From HGM04593 sp045533955 (GTDB taxonomy: Bacteria > Bacteroidota > Bacteroidia > Bacteroidales > Bacteroidaceae): a stretch of 46,403 nt of DNA. The stretch covers positions 1-46,403 of the forward strand of contig JAZSIU010000090.1 of assembly GCA_045533955.1 (NCBI GenBank), written 5' to 3'. The first letter of the stretch is position 1. The number at the start of each line of letters is the position of its first letter. Below, in pieces: positions 15,363 through 24,951 of this stretch. The notes under the pieces are model-generated. The model saw only the letters and a program-made list of their open reading frames with translations. It made no database searches and was not told the origin of the DNA. The position numbers and the translations under genes are program-made.

Positions 15363-17036
15363 ATGAAGCACTTTTTAACATACATAAGTGAGTCGATAAA
15401 AGAGAATTGGACAGCACCGGCTCTTACAAACTACGGTGCAAACACATTTACCTATGGCGATGTAGCATCGTATATTGAGAAATATCACATTCTGTTCGAG
15501 AAATGCGGTATAGCCAAGGGCGAAAAAATAGCCCTTTGCGCTCGCAGTTCGGCCGAGTGGTGCGTAGCCTATTTTGCCATCGTAACATACGACGCAGTTG
15601 CGGTGCCTCTGTTGCCCGATTTTCTGCCCCAGAATGTATTCGACCTTACAAAACTCTCGGATAGTCGTATGTTGCTGTCGGACACTCCCATTTTCAATGG
15701 ATTGAAGCGTGATAAGGTGCTTGCGTTGTTTGATACTATCGAGGGCTTCTGCGGACTTGTGAATATTACAAAAATCGAGGCTTTTGCCGAGTGCAGAGGC
15801 ACGATGGCCGAGGCCATAGAACTTTCCGACAAAGCCTTTAGAACACGTTACCCCAATGGCGTTGCGCCTAAGCATATAGACTACTCAAAAAGCAATCTCG
15901 ACGCAGTCTCTATCATAAGCTACACGTCGGGAACAAGCAGCTCGCCCAAAGGCGTGATACTGCCGGCACGCGCAATATCGGCCAATCTCGAGTATGCCCG
16001 CTCGCATATGTATGCCCGTCAGGGATACACAATATTGTCGATATTACCTCTGGCACATATATTCGGACAAGCCTTCGACTTTATCTTCCCCTTCTCGAAA
16101 GGCTGCCACATATATATATATACCGAAAAACCCATTCCTGCGCGCCTACTAAAGGCACTCTCCGAGGTTAAACCCTTTATGTTCCTAACCGTGCCACTGT
16201 TGGTCGAGAAAATCTTCCGTCTGAAAGTAATGCCTATGCTCGAGAGTACCTCGATGCGCATAATGCTCGCAATTCCCGGTGTGCGCGGCTTTATATTAAA
16301 TAAGGTACGCAGTAAACTGCTCGACGTCTTTGGCGGAAATATCGAGCAGGGTGGATTGCTCATAGGCGGTGCAGCCATAAACAAAGAGGTCGAGAGTGTG
16401 ATGCAGAAGATAAAATTCCCCTACGTGGTTGGCTATGGAATGACCGAGTGCGCTCCGCTTGTAACATATACCCGTTGGCAGGATTTTATACCGCACACGT
16501 GCGGTGCCGTTGCCCATCCGTCGGTAGATGTACGCATCGACTCGGAGAATCCCGCCGAGGTACCCGGCGAAATTCTGCTCAAAGGCGACGCCGTAACAAC
16601 CGGTTACTATAAAAACGAAGCAGCAACAAAGGCAGCCTTTACCGCAGACGGATGGTTCAGGACAGGAGATATGGGTACAATGGACAAAAAAGAGAATGTC
16701 GTCATCCGCGGACGTTGCAAGAATATGATTCTCACCGCCAACGGACAGAACATCTACCCCGAGGAGATTGAAGAGCTTGTCAACCAATTGCCCTACGTTC
16801 AAGAGTCGTTAATCGTTGGACGCAAGCACGGCATCGTAGCGCTTGTAGTTCCTAATGGCGACGCTGTCGCTGAAGCCAACATCAGCCACGACGAACTAAA
16901 AAGTACAATAGAGAAGAGTGTCGCCTCGCTCAACAGCAAGCTACCCTCGTACAGCAAAATCAGCGCTTGCGAAATAATGAAAGAGCCTTTTGAAAAAACT
17001 CCCAAACTAAGCATAAAAAGATTTATGTACAAATAA
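15363..17036 (+). CDS. AMP-dependent acyl-CoA synthetase, paralogue 2
   Basis: This protein of 557 residues is co-linear with its upstream neighbour: same N-terminal pattern (HFLTYISESIKENW), the ATP loop ISYTSGTSSSPKGV, GYGMTECAPLVTY, GWFRTGDMG and the C-terminal TPKLSIKRFMYK. The C-terminal segment from GRCKNMILTANG to VQESLIVGRKHG is residue-for-residue the same as in paralogue 1 while the middle has diverged. In the acceptor motif it has CAPLV where the other two have CGPLI, a possible specificity difference. Start and stop are clear, and a strong terminator follows at 17062. Confidence 0.85.
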   Translation: MKHFLTYISESIKENWTAPALTNYGANTFTYGDVASYIEKYHILFEKCGIAKGEKIALCARSSAEWCVAYFAIVTYDAVAVPLLPDFLPQNVFDLTKLSDSRMLLSDTPIFNGLKRDKVLALFDTIEGFCGLVNITKIEAFAECRGTMAEAIELSDKAFRTRYPNGVAPKHIDYSKSNLDAVSIISYTSGTSSSPKGVILPARAISANLEYARSHMYARQGYTILSILPLAHIFGQAFDFIFPFSKGCHIYIYTEKPIPARLLKALSEVKPFMFLTVPLLVEKIFRLKVMPMLESTSMRIMLAIPGVRGFILNKVRSKLLDVFGGNIEQGGLLIGGAAINKEVESVMQKIKFPYVVGYGMTECAPLVTYTRWQDFIPHTCGAVAHPSVDVRIDSENPAEVPGEILLKGDAVTTGYYKNEAATKAAFTADGWFRTGDMGTMDKKENVVIRGRCKNMILTANGQNIYPEEIEELVNQLPYVQESLIVGRKHGIVALVVPNGDAVAEANISHDELKSTIEKSVASLNSKLPSYSKISACEIMKEPFEKTPKLSIKRFMYK

Positions 17037-17061
17037 ATTTGATTGTAGATTGTTAGACCCC

Positions 17062-17102
17062 GATTCCCTTTACAGTTTTTTTGATTGTCTGTAAAGGGAA
17101 TC
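17062..17102 (+). terminator. Intrinsic terminator after acyl-CoA synthetase 2
   Basis: A perfect 14-bp stem (GATTCCCTTTACAG at 17062-17075 with 17089-17102) and a 13-nt loop is followed by ATTTTTAA. It separates the first two synthetase genes from the third, which must have its own promoter in 17103-17309; a near-match GATATTTG lies in that gap. Confidence 0.85.
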
Positions 17103-17309
17103 ATTTTTAAGAAAATTTGTGAAATATTGTTAAAGAAAATGATAAAATAACCCTGATTTGTTCAAAAAGGAACGAAACAAGTGTTAATTTTCGGCCTAAA
17201 TATTCCTAAGAACAAATTATTTAAGATATTTGCAGAAATATATTGGTTTACTGCGGAAAGTAAGCAACTAATTTTAAGAAGAATATAAACAACATAAAAT
17301 ACAGATACT

Positions 17310-18983
17310 ATGCAGCACTATTTAACCTATTTGGATCAATCCATTAAAAAGCATTGGGACAGGCCCGCTTTCAGTAATTTTGGTGGCGAGACATATACCT
17401 ACGGTCAGGTTGCCGAGGGTATAGAGAAGTATCACATACTATTCGATGCTTGTGGATTAAAAAAAGGAGATAAAGTAGCCTTGTATGCACGTAACTCGGC
17501 CGAGTGGGGCATTGCCTATTTGGCAGTTGTTGCGTATGATGCAGTAGTTGTGCCTTTCTTGCCCGATTTTCTAGCAAGTGCAGTGGTAGAGCTAAGCGCA
17601 TTCTCGGAGTGCCGTATGATGATATGCGACAATGTGGCATTCGAGCAACTAAAGGCCGAAAAATCGTTGCTCGATGGCCTGAATGCGATAGATGGCTTTA
17701 AATGCACGGTGAACGTCAAGGATATTTCTTTGTTCAATGTATCGGATAAAAAATATGGCGAGGCAGCAGCCGACCTTGGCACAAAGCTCGCAGCAAAATT
17801 CCCCGCAGGCGTAAAGCCCGAGACTGTCGATTATTCAAAGACCGAAATGGAGCCCGTTGCCGTAATCAGCTTCACATCGGGTACCACAAGTGCAACATCA
17901 AAGGGAGTTGTGCTTCAGGCACGCAGCCTCTCGGCCAACCTCGAATTTGCCCGCCGCGAGATTCCAATGTGCGAGGGTAACACAATATTCTCGGTTCTTC
18001 CTATGGCCCATATGTTTGGTCAGACATTCGATTTTCTCTTCCCCCTCTCGGGCGGATGCCACATAACAATTCTTAACGGAAAGCCCGTTCCTGCACGCCT
18101 TTTGGCCGGATTGGCAGCCGTCAAGCCCTTTATGTTCCTCACCGTACCCCTTGTTGTAGAGAAGATTTTCAAGTCAAAGGTGTTCCCCACGCTGCGCAAG
18201 CCTCTTATGCGTGTGCTTATGGCAATTCCCGGAGTGAACAAGATAATCCTCAACGCCATTCGCAAGAAATTGGTGGCAGCCTTTGGCGGTGGTCTGACAA
18301 CCGGTGTTATCATTGGTGGTGCAGCGCTTAACCGCGAGGTAGAAGACCTTATGAAGAAAATGAACTTCCCCTACTGCGTAGGATACGGAATGACCGAGTG
18401 CGGCCCGCTAATCTCGTACTGCGACCGTTCGAAATTCGAGAAATACTCTTGCGGACGTACCGCCGAGCCACTTGAGGTGCGCATCGACTCGAAAGACCCC
18501 CGCCGCATTCTTGGCGAGATTCAGTGCAAGGGTGATGCCGTGATGCTTGGGTATTACAGAAACGAAGAGGCAACAAAGGCCTCATTCACAAAAGACGGTT
18601 GGTTAAAGACCGGAGATATGGGTATTATTGACAAAAAGGGCAATATCTTTATCAAGGGACGCTGCAAGAATATGATTCTCTCGGCCAGCGGACAGAATAT
18701 CTACCCCGAGGAGATTGAGGATAAGATTAACAATCTACCTTACGTCCTTGAGTCGCTGGTGGTTGGCCGTAAGAATGCACTCGTTGCACTTGTTGTGGCC
18801 GACTACGAGACAGGCAAGAAAGATAATCTGAGCACCGAGGAGGTAAATAAGATTATCGCCGAGAATATTCAGACACTGAACAAAGAGCTTCCCGCATACA
18901 GTCAGATTGCCACGAGCGAGATGCGCGAGGAACCCTTCGAGAAAACCCCCAAGCAGAGTATCCGTCGCTTTATGTACTCTTAA
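17310..18983 (+). CDS. AMP-dependent acyl-CoA synthetase, paralogue 3
   Basis: The third tandem member has 557 residues, the same architecture and the most divergent sequence. Its motifs are ISFTSGTTSATSKGV (one residue longer in the ATP loop than its paralogues), GYGMTECGPLISY, GWLKTGDMG, GRCKNMILSASGQNIYPEEIE and a terminal TPKQSIRRFMYS in which the usual catalytic lysine position keeps TPK but the later KR is RR. It is separated from the pair upstream by a terminator and 273 bp, so it may be expressed under other conditions. Same general reaction inferred. Confidence 0.85.
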   Translation: MQHYLTYLDQSIKKHWDRPAFSNFGGETYTYGQVAEGIEKYHILFDACGLKKGDKVALYARNSAEWGIAYLAVVAYDAVVVPFLPDFLASAVVELSAFSECRMMICDNVAFEQLKAEKSLLDGLNAIDGFKCTVNVKDISLFNVSDKKYGEAAADLGTKLAAKFPAGVKPETVDYSKTEMEPVAVISFTSGTTSATSKGVVLQARSLSANLEFARREIPMCEGNTIFSVLPMAHMFGQTFDFLFPLSGGCHITILNGKPVPARLLAGLAAVKPFMFLTVPLVVEKIFKSKVFPTLRKPLMRVLMAIPGVNKIILNAIRKKLVAAFGGGLTTGVIIGGAALNREVEDLMKKMNFPYCVGYGMTECGPLISYCDRSKFEKYSCGRTAEPLEVRIDSKDPRRILGEIQCKGDAVMLGYYRNEEATKASFTKDGWLKTGDMGIIDKKGNIFIKGRCKNMILSASGQNIYPEEIEDKINNLPYVLESLVVGRKNALVALVVADYETGKKDNLSTEEVNKIIAENIQTLNKELPAYSQIATSEMREEPFEKTPKQSIRRFMYS

Positions 18984-19020
18984 AAAAAAAGCACCGTTAT
19001 TCGGCTTTTAACAAAAAACA

Positions 19021-19054
19021 AAAAAATCTTCAGAAAATTTTCTGAAGATTTTTT
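19021..19054. terminator. Palindromic bidirectional terminator
   Basis: A perfect 34-nt palindrome (A-run, ATCTTCAG core, T-run) follows the third synthetase gene, ideal for termination in the plus direction and also readable on the minus strand. Confidence 0.85.
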
Positions 19055-19138
19055 TGTTTTTTGTGTTCACTTTTGCCATTATTTACGTCTTATATATGTA
19101 ACACGTCAAAAATATAGAGCATTTGTAGCAGCTGAGTA

Positions 19139-19615
19139 ATGAATTTTGAAGAGTTTTATAAAACAAATTATACAACACTGTATCGTTTAGCCCTGAGCAT
19201 ATTACACGACAAAGAGGAGAGCCGCGACATTGTAGCCGAGAGCTTCAAACGTCTGTGGCTGGTGTGGAAAGATACCGAAAATCCCGAAGCGCTCATAAGG
19301 CAGATACTGCGCAACGCCTGCATAAGCCGTTTAAGACGTATGGAGGTACACGAGCGATTCAAGAGGCGCATAATATCGGATGCCGAGATAAACGGCCTAA
19401 GCGATATTCAGTACGAGAAACGCATAGAACTTTTACGCCTTTATCTATCGACCCTCGAAAAAGAAGAGCAGGCGCTCATACGCCTCGTAATATTCGAAAA
19501 GAGAACACTAAAGGATGCTGCCACACTGCTCGGATGCAGTTACGCCACCGCAAGGCGTCATTTTGCGTCGTTGATGCTTAAACTTAAAAGTTATATCACA
19601 AACTGCGAAAATTGA
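19139..19615 (+). CDS. ECF-type RNA polymerase sigma factor
   Basis: A 158-residue sigma-70 factor of the extracytoplasmic function kind. Region 2 is seen as FYKTNYTTLYRLALSILHD, then KEESRDIVAESFKRLW, and region 4 as TLKDAATLLGCSYATARRHFASLMLKLK, the helix-turn-helix that reads the -35 element. Its stop overlaps the start of the next gene (TGATG), so the two are translationally coupled, as is normal for a sigma and its regulator. The outer-membrane protein gene downstream is the likely target or signal partner. Confidence 0.9.
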   Translation: MNFEEFYKTNYTTLYRLALSILHDKEESRDIVAESFKRLWLVWKDTENPEALIRQILRNACISRLRRMEVHERFKRRIISDAEINGLSDIQYEKRIELLRLYLSTLEKEEQALIRLVIFEKRTLKDAATLLGCSYATARRHFASLMLKLKSYITNCEN

Positions 19616-20349
19616 TGACTATGGATAATAAAGAAAAAAACAGTAATATAGAGCGTCTGTTGCAGGCAGTGGAGAGGCCCGAGGGCTTCGACGAAGAGCA
19701 ACTCGATGCCATTATGAACGGCGAGGACGCGCGAGAGCTCTATTCGCTTCTGAGTGATATTGAGGCCATAAATGCAGTTGACCACTCTCAGCTTCCCGAC
19801 GTCGAGGCCGAGTGGAGTAATTTCGCACGCTGGAGGCGAAAAAAACGCATCGCACGCCGCAGTGGAAAATTACGCAGAATAAGCGGTTGGTCGGCTTATG
19901 TCTCGGTTGCAGCCGTTATAATTTTCGCCCTCTTTGTGGCTGTTCCCTTATTGCATACCGACACGGCAGAAGGGGCTGTATCCATTGCCGCTGCCATTGA
20001 GAAAGAGAGCGACGAGGCGGTTGTCGGTACAGACGACTCCCGGCCTCATTATGGGCAATTGCATCGTTGCACTCAAGATTTTCGCTATCGTGCCGTTCCC
20101 GCCCTGCACGGCAGTGAGCACAGCACGTTCGGCCTTTTTTATATTCAAGCACAGGGACAAAAGAAAATGCCGTCTGCGCAGCACATAAAATATTGGCCGT
20201 TCGACGACCTCGGCCCCCTCGATGCTTTTAGCCCCTATCTGATGAGTAGCGAGATTTTTTCTCCCATAAGATTTACGTCGCCGGGATTATCGCCTGCCGA
20301 CAAATTCAATTGGAACGGATTCTATAAAAAAATGACCCTCGATTGGTAA
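19615..20349 (+). CDS. Probable membrane anti-sigma factor, atypical C-terminus
   Basis: The 244-residue protein has a cytoplasmic N-terminal part (1-90) with DVEAEWSNFARW, a pattern I associate with the sigma-binding part of Bacteroidetes FecR-like anti-sigma factors, then a basic stretch and one membrane helix (about 93-113). The periplasmic part (114-244) has no recognisable FecR domain and looks poorly structured, with several aromatic and histidine residues. Its position, overlapping an ECF sigma gene and followed by a TonB-receptor-like gene, supports the anti-sigma role. A past frameshift that replaced the FecR domain is possible but no remnant is visible in the other frames. Confidence 0.6.
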   Translation: MTMDNKEKNSNIERLLQAVERPEGFDEEQLDAIMNGEDARELYSLLSDIEAINAVDHSQLPDVEAEWSNFARWRRKKRIARRSGKLRRISGWSAYVSVAAVIIFALFVAVPLLHTDTAEGAVSIAAAIEKESDEAVVGTDDSRPHYGQLHRCTQDFRYRAVPALHGSEHSTFGLFYIQAQGQKKMPSAQHIKYWPFDDLGPLDAFSPYLMSSEIFSPIRFTSPGLSPADKFNWNGFYKKMTLDW

Positions 20350-20416
20350 GATTGGTAAGAAAATGCTACAATGTAAAAATAATTGTCAGATTGGTACGTT
20401 TATAAAAAATACTTCG

Positions 20417-20424
20417 TACATTTG
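20417..20424 (+). promoter_or_regulatory. Possible -7 box for the outer-membrane barrel gene
   Basis: TACATTTG matches TAnnTTTG, 66 nt before the start codon, suggesting the barrel gene can be transcribed separately from the sigma/anti-sigma pair. Confidence 0.4.
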
Positions 20425-20490
20425 AAAATGTAGATTGTAAAAGACAAAAATAAATTATTAGAAATGCGCTCTGTCGCTCTTCCTTAAAGA

Positions 20491-23322
20491 ATGAAAAGAA
20501 ATATTGTTTATACGTTGCTCTTGTTTCTATGCACCACGCTCGCAGCACAGAATTTCACAATCTCGGGTAGGGTAGTCGATGCCGAGAATAATAAAGAGAC
20601 ACTCCCCTTTGCCCGTCTGCAAATAATGCAGAATGATACGACACAAATATCTGTTTCGGGTACCGACGAGGATGGAAATTTCTCCATCGTCCTGAAAGCA
20701 GCCGGAAAATACAGCCTTAAGGTCTCGTACATAGGATATAAAACGCTGACAAAGAATTTCGAGCTCACAAAAAAGAACCCCAAGCTGCGTATGGGACGCT
20801 TGCAACTCACCCCCGACAGTAAAATGCTTGGCGAGGCTCTTATTACCGGCATTGCCAACGAACTCACCATAAAAGCCGACACATTCGTCTATAACAGTGC
20901 AGCCTACCGTGTACCCGAGGGAGCCTCGGTGGCGGCCCTCATAAAGCAGTTGCCCGGCCTCTCGATGGACAGCGACGGCAATCTCACCTTTCAAGGAAAA
21001 AAGGTCGATAATATTTTGGTTAACGGCAAGCCATTCTTCGGCGACGTAAATACGGCAATGGCCAATATGACAACCGAGGCTGTCGATAATGTGCAAATAT
21101 ATAAAAAGAGCAACGAGGATAACGACTTTTCGGGCACGCACGACACTAATAAGGCTACCGTCATCGACCTTAAAATAAAAAAAGAGTATATGAGCTCGTG
21201 GAACGTCAATGCCAATGTAGGCGGCGGAACAAAAGAGCGATATATTGGAAAAGTCTTTGCACTGAATTTCAGCGATAAGTACCGTGCGGCGGTATTTGCA
21301 CAGGCCAATAACATCAGCCAAAATGAACAGGTCGATGAGAATGGCAATTGGTACCACTGGGGTGGCGGTAACGGCTTTTACACCTATCGTAAGGCGGGAA
21401 CGGTTCTTTCGTGGGACAATGGACTGAAGAATAACGATAAAGGGTACATAAAAACTCATCTGAACGTAACGGCCACGCACGACAACAGCAACCACAGCAC
21501 AATCTCGAGCAATGAGACATTCCTCACGCAAGGCTCGCATTTCGGCTACAACACAAGCATAAACAACGGGCGCGAACGAGGCATCGTCGCCAACGGCTCG
21601 CTTGTGTGGAACATCGACACGCTGAACCGCATAAATTTAAACCTAAATTATCGTTACGACGACAATAATAACAGCAACAACTCAAAAGGCTCGGTCTATA
21701 ATAGTGCACAGTTAATGGACGATGCTCATCTGGGGCTCATTGGCGGTAATATAGATAGCACACTCAGGGCACAAGGCATAAACTCCTCGGACAATGTCAG
21801 TGCGGGCTACTCGCGTTCGATAAATGCCGATGCGCGGGTAGGCTACACGCACCGCTTCGGAGGTTCGGGTAACTCGCTCTCGCTGAACGCATCGTACAGA
21901 ATAAATTCGAGCCGAAGCGGCAGCGACAATCTTGCTTACTATCGTTATTTCAGCCCCGATGCTCCAAAGGCCGATTATCTGATGCGTCGATACACCCCCT
22001 CGCTCGATGATAATAGCTCGTACGATGTCTCGACCCGATTCTCGGGCAGGCTGACCAAAGAGCTACAATATCATTTTAATTACTCATACGCCCACGATAA
22101 AAGAAGCGGCACCAACAGCATCTATTGCCTCGACCGATACGAAGGGTACAATTCGCCGCTTTTACCACCGGGAGTGCACCCCTCGACAGCCGACTCGCTG
22201 CGTGCCGTGCTCGACATTGCAAATTCCCATAATTCGGTGGAGCTTAGCAACAGACACTATTTAGGCGCATCGCTCTCGGGACGATGGAAAAAGGTCGAGG
22301 CGCATATAGGCGCTAACGCCGAGTACAAAAACGAGCATCTGTATTACAGCCGCGACAACACCCGTTACGCCCCCCAGCGCAAATACATTGATTGGGGCGT
22401 AAACGCCAACCTTACGTTGCGCCCGATAAAAAACGGCGAGCTTAATATCTATTATTACGGCTCGACCGGCCGCCCCTCGCTCGTGAGCCTTCTGCCACTC
22501 ACCGATACATCAAATGAGATGGTCGTCTCGGTAAATAACCCCAATCTGAAGAACGAGTGGGACAACTTTATAAATATGCAGGGAAATTGGTTCAACGAAA
22601 AGCGCGGCGACAATTATAATATGTACGGATATTTCAGTTGGCAAAATAACACGCCCACCTCAATTACACAGATTGACGAGGTTACGGGCAAGCAGATGCT
22701 CACAACAGAGAATGTAAACGGCAATTATCATACTTTTCTGTTGCTCACAACCGAGCAGCCTCTGGATACTGCTCGCCATTGGACACTGAGGGTATCGGCA
22801 CATTTGAACCATTCGCACCGCAAGAGCTTCGTGGGCTCAATGGGTAACGCACTTGGTCTCTCAGTGGTAAATAACTTTACTCCCACGGCGCGAATGTCGT
22901 TAAAATGGCGAAAGGATATGTGGAGCGTAAGCCTCAGCTCGTCGTATAGCAAGGAGATTACAAGATACAGGCACGACAAGGCGCGCAACCAATCGGCCGG
23001 TGTGTTTTCATTCGAGTTTCAGCCGCAAGTAGAGTTACCCTTTGGGCTTAAAATAAACACAAGTTTCGGACTTTTCGACCGCGAGGGGTACGACTCGGAG
23101 ATTCTTAACCACAGTCAGTGGTTGTGGAATGCAACAGTGTCGCAGTCGCTGCTTAAGAGTAAGGCGCTTACCCTGCAACTCGAGGCTGTTGATATTCTGC
23201 ACCAACGAACATCGGAGTGGAGCTACCTATCGGCAACCACAAGAAATTTCAGCCGAACAGAGACATTCCACAGCTATCTGATGCTCTCGGCAATATACCG
23301 CTTTAATATCGGTGCCGAGTAG
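20491..23322 (+). CDS. TonB-receptor-like outer-membrane beta-barrel protein
   Basis: A 943-residue protein with signal peptide (1-20, ending LAAQ), a carboxypeptidase-regulatory-like beta-sandwich (about 23-105, SGRVVDAENN to VSYIGYKTL), a plug-like domain (about 125-230, with GASVAALIKQLPGL, then VDNILVNGKPFFGD) and a long C-terminal barrel rich in alternating aromatic and polar residues. It ends in a short aromatic-containing tail (YRFNIGAE). This resembles Bacteroidetes TonB-dependent receptors without a partner SusD; no SusD gene is adjacent. It probably imports or senses a ligand and signals to the upstream sigma/anti-sigma pair. The ligand is unknown. Confidence 0.8.
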   Translation: MKRNIVYTLLLFLCTTLAAQNFTISGRVVDAENNKETLPFARLQIMQNDTTQISVSGTDEDGNFSIVLKAAGKYSLKVSYIGYKTLTKNFELTKKNPKLRMGRLQLTPDSKMLGEALITGIANELTIKADTFVYNSAAYRVPEGASVAALIKQLPGLSMDSDGNLTFQGKKVDNILVNGKPFFGDVNTAMANMTTEAVDNVQIYKKSNEDNDFSGTHDTNKATVIDLKIKKEYMSSWNVNANVGGGTKERYIGKVFALNFSDKYRAAVFAQANNISQNEQVDENGNWYHWGGGNGFYTYRKAGTVLSWDNGLKNNDKGYIKTHLNVTATHDNSNHSTISSNETFLTQGSHFGYNTSINNGRERGIVANGSLVWNIDTLNRINLNLNYRYDDNNNSNNSKGSVYNSAQLMDDAHLGLIGGNIDSTLRAQGINSSDNVSAGYSRSINADARVGYTHRFGGSGNSLSLNASYRINSSRSGSDNLAYYRYFSPDAPKADYLMRRYTPSLDDNSSYDVSTRFSGRLTKELQYHFNYSYAHDKRSGTNSIYCLDRYEGYNSPLLPPGVHPSTADSLRAVLDIANSHNSVELSNRHYLGASLSGRWKKVEAHIGANAEYKNEHLYYSRDNTRYAPQRKYIDWGVNANLTLRPIKNGELNIYYYGSTGRPSLVSLLPLTDTSNEMVVSVNNPNLKNEWDNFINMQGNWFNEKRGDNYNMYGYFSWQNNTPTSITQIDEVTGKQMLTTENVNGNYHTFLLLTTEQPLDTARHWTLRVSAHLNHSHRKSFVGSMGNALGLSVVNNFTPTARMSLKWRKDMWSVSLSSSYSKEITRYRHDKARNQSAGVFSFEFQPQVELPFGLKINTSFGLFDREGYDSEILNHSQWLWNATVSQSLLKSKALTLQLEAVDILHQRTSEWSYLSATTRNFSRTETFHSYLMLSAIYRFNIGAE

Positions 23323-23427
23323 GGGGCTCAATGACGTGGTAACGAATTCCTAATAATGTATGACAGCGCGCAAAAAAGATTGCCACACATAATAAAACAG
23401 ATAATTTAAGTAGTTAAAAAAGCGTAG

Positions 23428-23457
23428 AAGGAGGACAAATTAAATTTTGTTCTCCTT
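23428..23457 (+). terminator. Terminator after the outer-membrane barrel gene
   Basis: AAGGAGGACAAA (23428-23439) pairs with TTTGTTCTCCTT (23446-23457) over 12 bp with one G-T pair, followed by a short T-run. Confidence 0.7.
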
Positions 23458-23495
23458 TTATGCCCTTAATTGATAATTATTAGAGCAAAAAGCAC

Positions 23496-23503
23496 TATCT
23501 TTG
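23496..23503 (+). promoter_or_regulatory. Promoter -7 box of glyA
   Basis: TATCTTTG matches TAnnTTTG, 57 nt before glyA; a TTG at 23470 may serve as a loosely spaced -33 element. Confidence 0.55.
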
Positions 23504-23560
23504 CAATTATTTAGCAAAAATATTTTTTTTAGAGCAAAAAGTAAATAATAAAATAATACT

Positions 23561-24841
23561 ATGAAAAGAGACAATTCTGTTTTTCAGTTGATTGAGATGG
23601 AGCAGCGTCGTCAGCTCAAAGGCATTGAGCTCATCGCATCCGAGAATTTTGTAAGCAATGAGGTAATGCAGGCTATGGGCTCGTTCCTCACAAATAAATA
23701 TGCCGAGGGGTATCCCGGCAAACGCTATTATGGCGGTTGCGAGGTTGTTGATATGGTCGAGGAACTTGCACGCACACGCCTCAAAGAGCTTTATGGCGCC
23801 GAGTGGGTGAATGTTCAGCCTCATTCGGGCGCACAGGCCAATGCGGCAGTGTTCCTTGCAGTGCTTAACCCCGGCGATAAGTTTATGGGTCTTAACCTTG
23901 CGCACGGCGGACACCTCTCGCACGGTTCGGCAGTAAATACATCGGGTCTTATATATACTCCCGTCGAGTATAATCTGAATCCCGAGACCGGTCGTGTCGA
24001 TTACGACCAAATGGAGGAGATTGCTCACCGCGAGCAGCCCAAACTGATTATCGGCGGTGGTTCGGCTTACTCGCGCGAGTGGGACTACAAGCGTATGCGT
24101 GAAATTGCCGACAGCGTTGGTGCACTGCTTATGGTTGATATGGCACACCCCGCCGGACTTATTGCTGCCGGACTGCTGGACAACCCCTTGAAATATGCTC
24201 ACATCGTAACCTCTACCACACATAAGACACTGCGCGGCCCTCGAGGAGGTATTATCCTTATGGGTAAGGATTTTCCCAATCCTTGGGGAAAGACCACTCC
24301 CAAAGGCGAGATTAAGATGATGTCGGCTCTGCTCGACAGTGCTGTGTTCCCCGGTATTCAAGGAGGCCCACTCGAGCACGTCATTGCAGCTAAGGCAGTA
24401 GCCTTTGGCGAGGCCCTTCAGCCCGAGTTTAAGGAGTATCAGGCACAGGTTAAGCTGAATGCCGCTACTCTTGCCGCCGAGCTTATGAACCGCGGATTCG
24501 GCATTGTCTCGGGTGGCACGGACAATCACTCGATGCTTGTTGACTTGCGCAGCAAATATCCCGACCTCACAGGTAAGGTGGCCGAGAAGGCTCTTGTTGC
24601 CGCAGATATTACAGCCAATAAGAATATGGTTCCCTTTGACTCGCGTAGCGCATTCCAGACATCGGGTATTCGTCTGGGTACTCCTGCAATCACCACTCGT
24701 GGCGTGAAAGAGACGCTTATGCCCTTTATAGCCGAGATGATTGAGACTGTGCTCAATGCTCCCGAGGACGAGAAGGTCATTGCAGCCGTTCGCCGCAGTG
24801 TGAACGAGACTATGGCCGAGTATCCTTTGTTTGCTTATTAA
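23561..24841 (+). CDS. glyA: Serine hydroxymethyltransferase
   Basis: This PLP enzyme converts serine and tetrahydrofolate to glycine and methylene-tetrahydrofolate, the main source of one-carbon units. The 426-residue length is typical. The internal aldimine lysine lies in STTHKTLRGPRGG (about 223-235); other family marks are IELIASENFVS, YAEGYPGKRYYGG, and NVQPHSGAQANAA. It stands alone between two terminators with its own promoter. Nothing unusual is seen. Confidence 0.98.
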   Translation: MKRDNSVFQLIEMEQRRQLKGIELIASENFVSNEVMQAMGSFLTNKYAEGYPGKRYYGGCEVVDMVEELARTRLKELYGAEWVNVQPHSGAQANAAVFLAVLNPGDKFMGLNLAHGGHLSHGSAVNTSGLIYTPVEYNLNPETGRVDYDQMEEIAHREQPKLIIGGGSAYSREWDYKRMREIADSVGALLMVDMAHPAGLIAAGLLDNPLKYAHIVTSTTHKTLRGPRGGIILMGKDFPNPWGKTTPKGEIKMMSALLDSAVFPGIQGGPLEHVIAAKAVAFGEALQPEFKEYQAQVKLNAATLAAELMNRGFGIVSGGTDNHSMLVDLRSKYPDLTGKVAEKALVAADITANKNMVPFDSRSAFQTSGIRLGTPAITTRGVKETLMPFIAEMIETVLNAPEDEKVIAAVRRSVNETMAEYPLFAY

Positions 24842-24861
24842 AAAGCATTTGAGTCTTGGGC

Positions 24862-24905
24862 GAATAAAAATCGAGTGTATCGGAAGATACACTCGATTTT
24901 TATTC
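24862..24905. terminator. Strong terminator after glyA
   Basis: A perfect 20-bp stem closed by a GGAA tetraloop, with A-run and T-run flanks. It lies between convergent genes and can serve both. Confidence 0.92.
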
Positions 24906-24951
24906 TTTATCTTTCTGCCTTTAAAGGCTATTGTGGTGTCGATGGCGTGCT

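Noticed and set aside
19934..20188. Frameshift in the anti-sigma-like gene that could hide a FecR domain in another frame
   Set aside because: The other plus-strand frame there translates to proline- and arginine-rich sequence with no FecR-like pattern.
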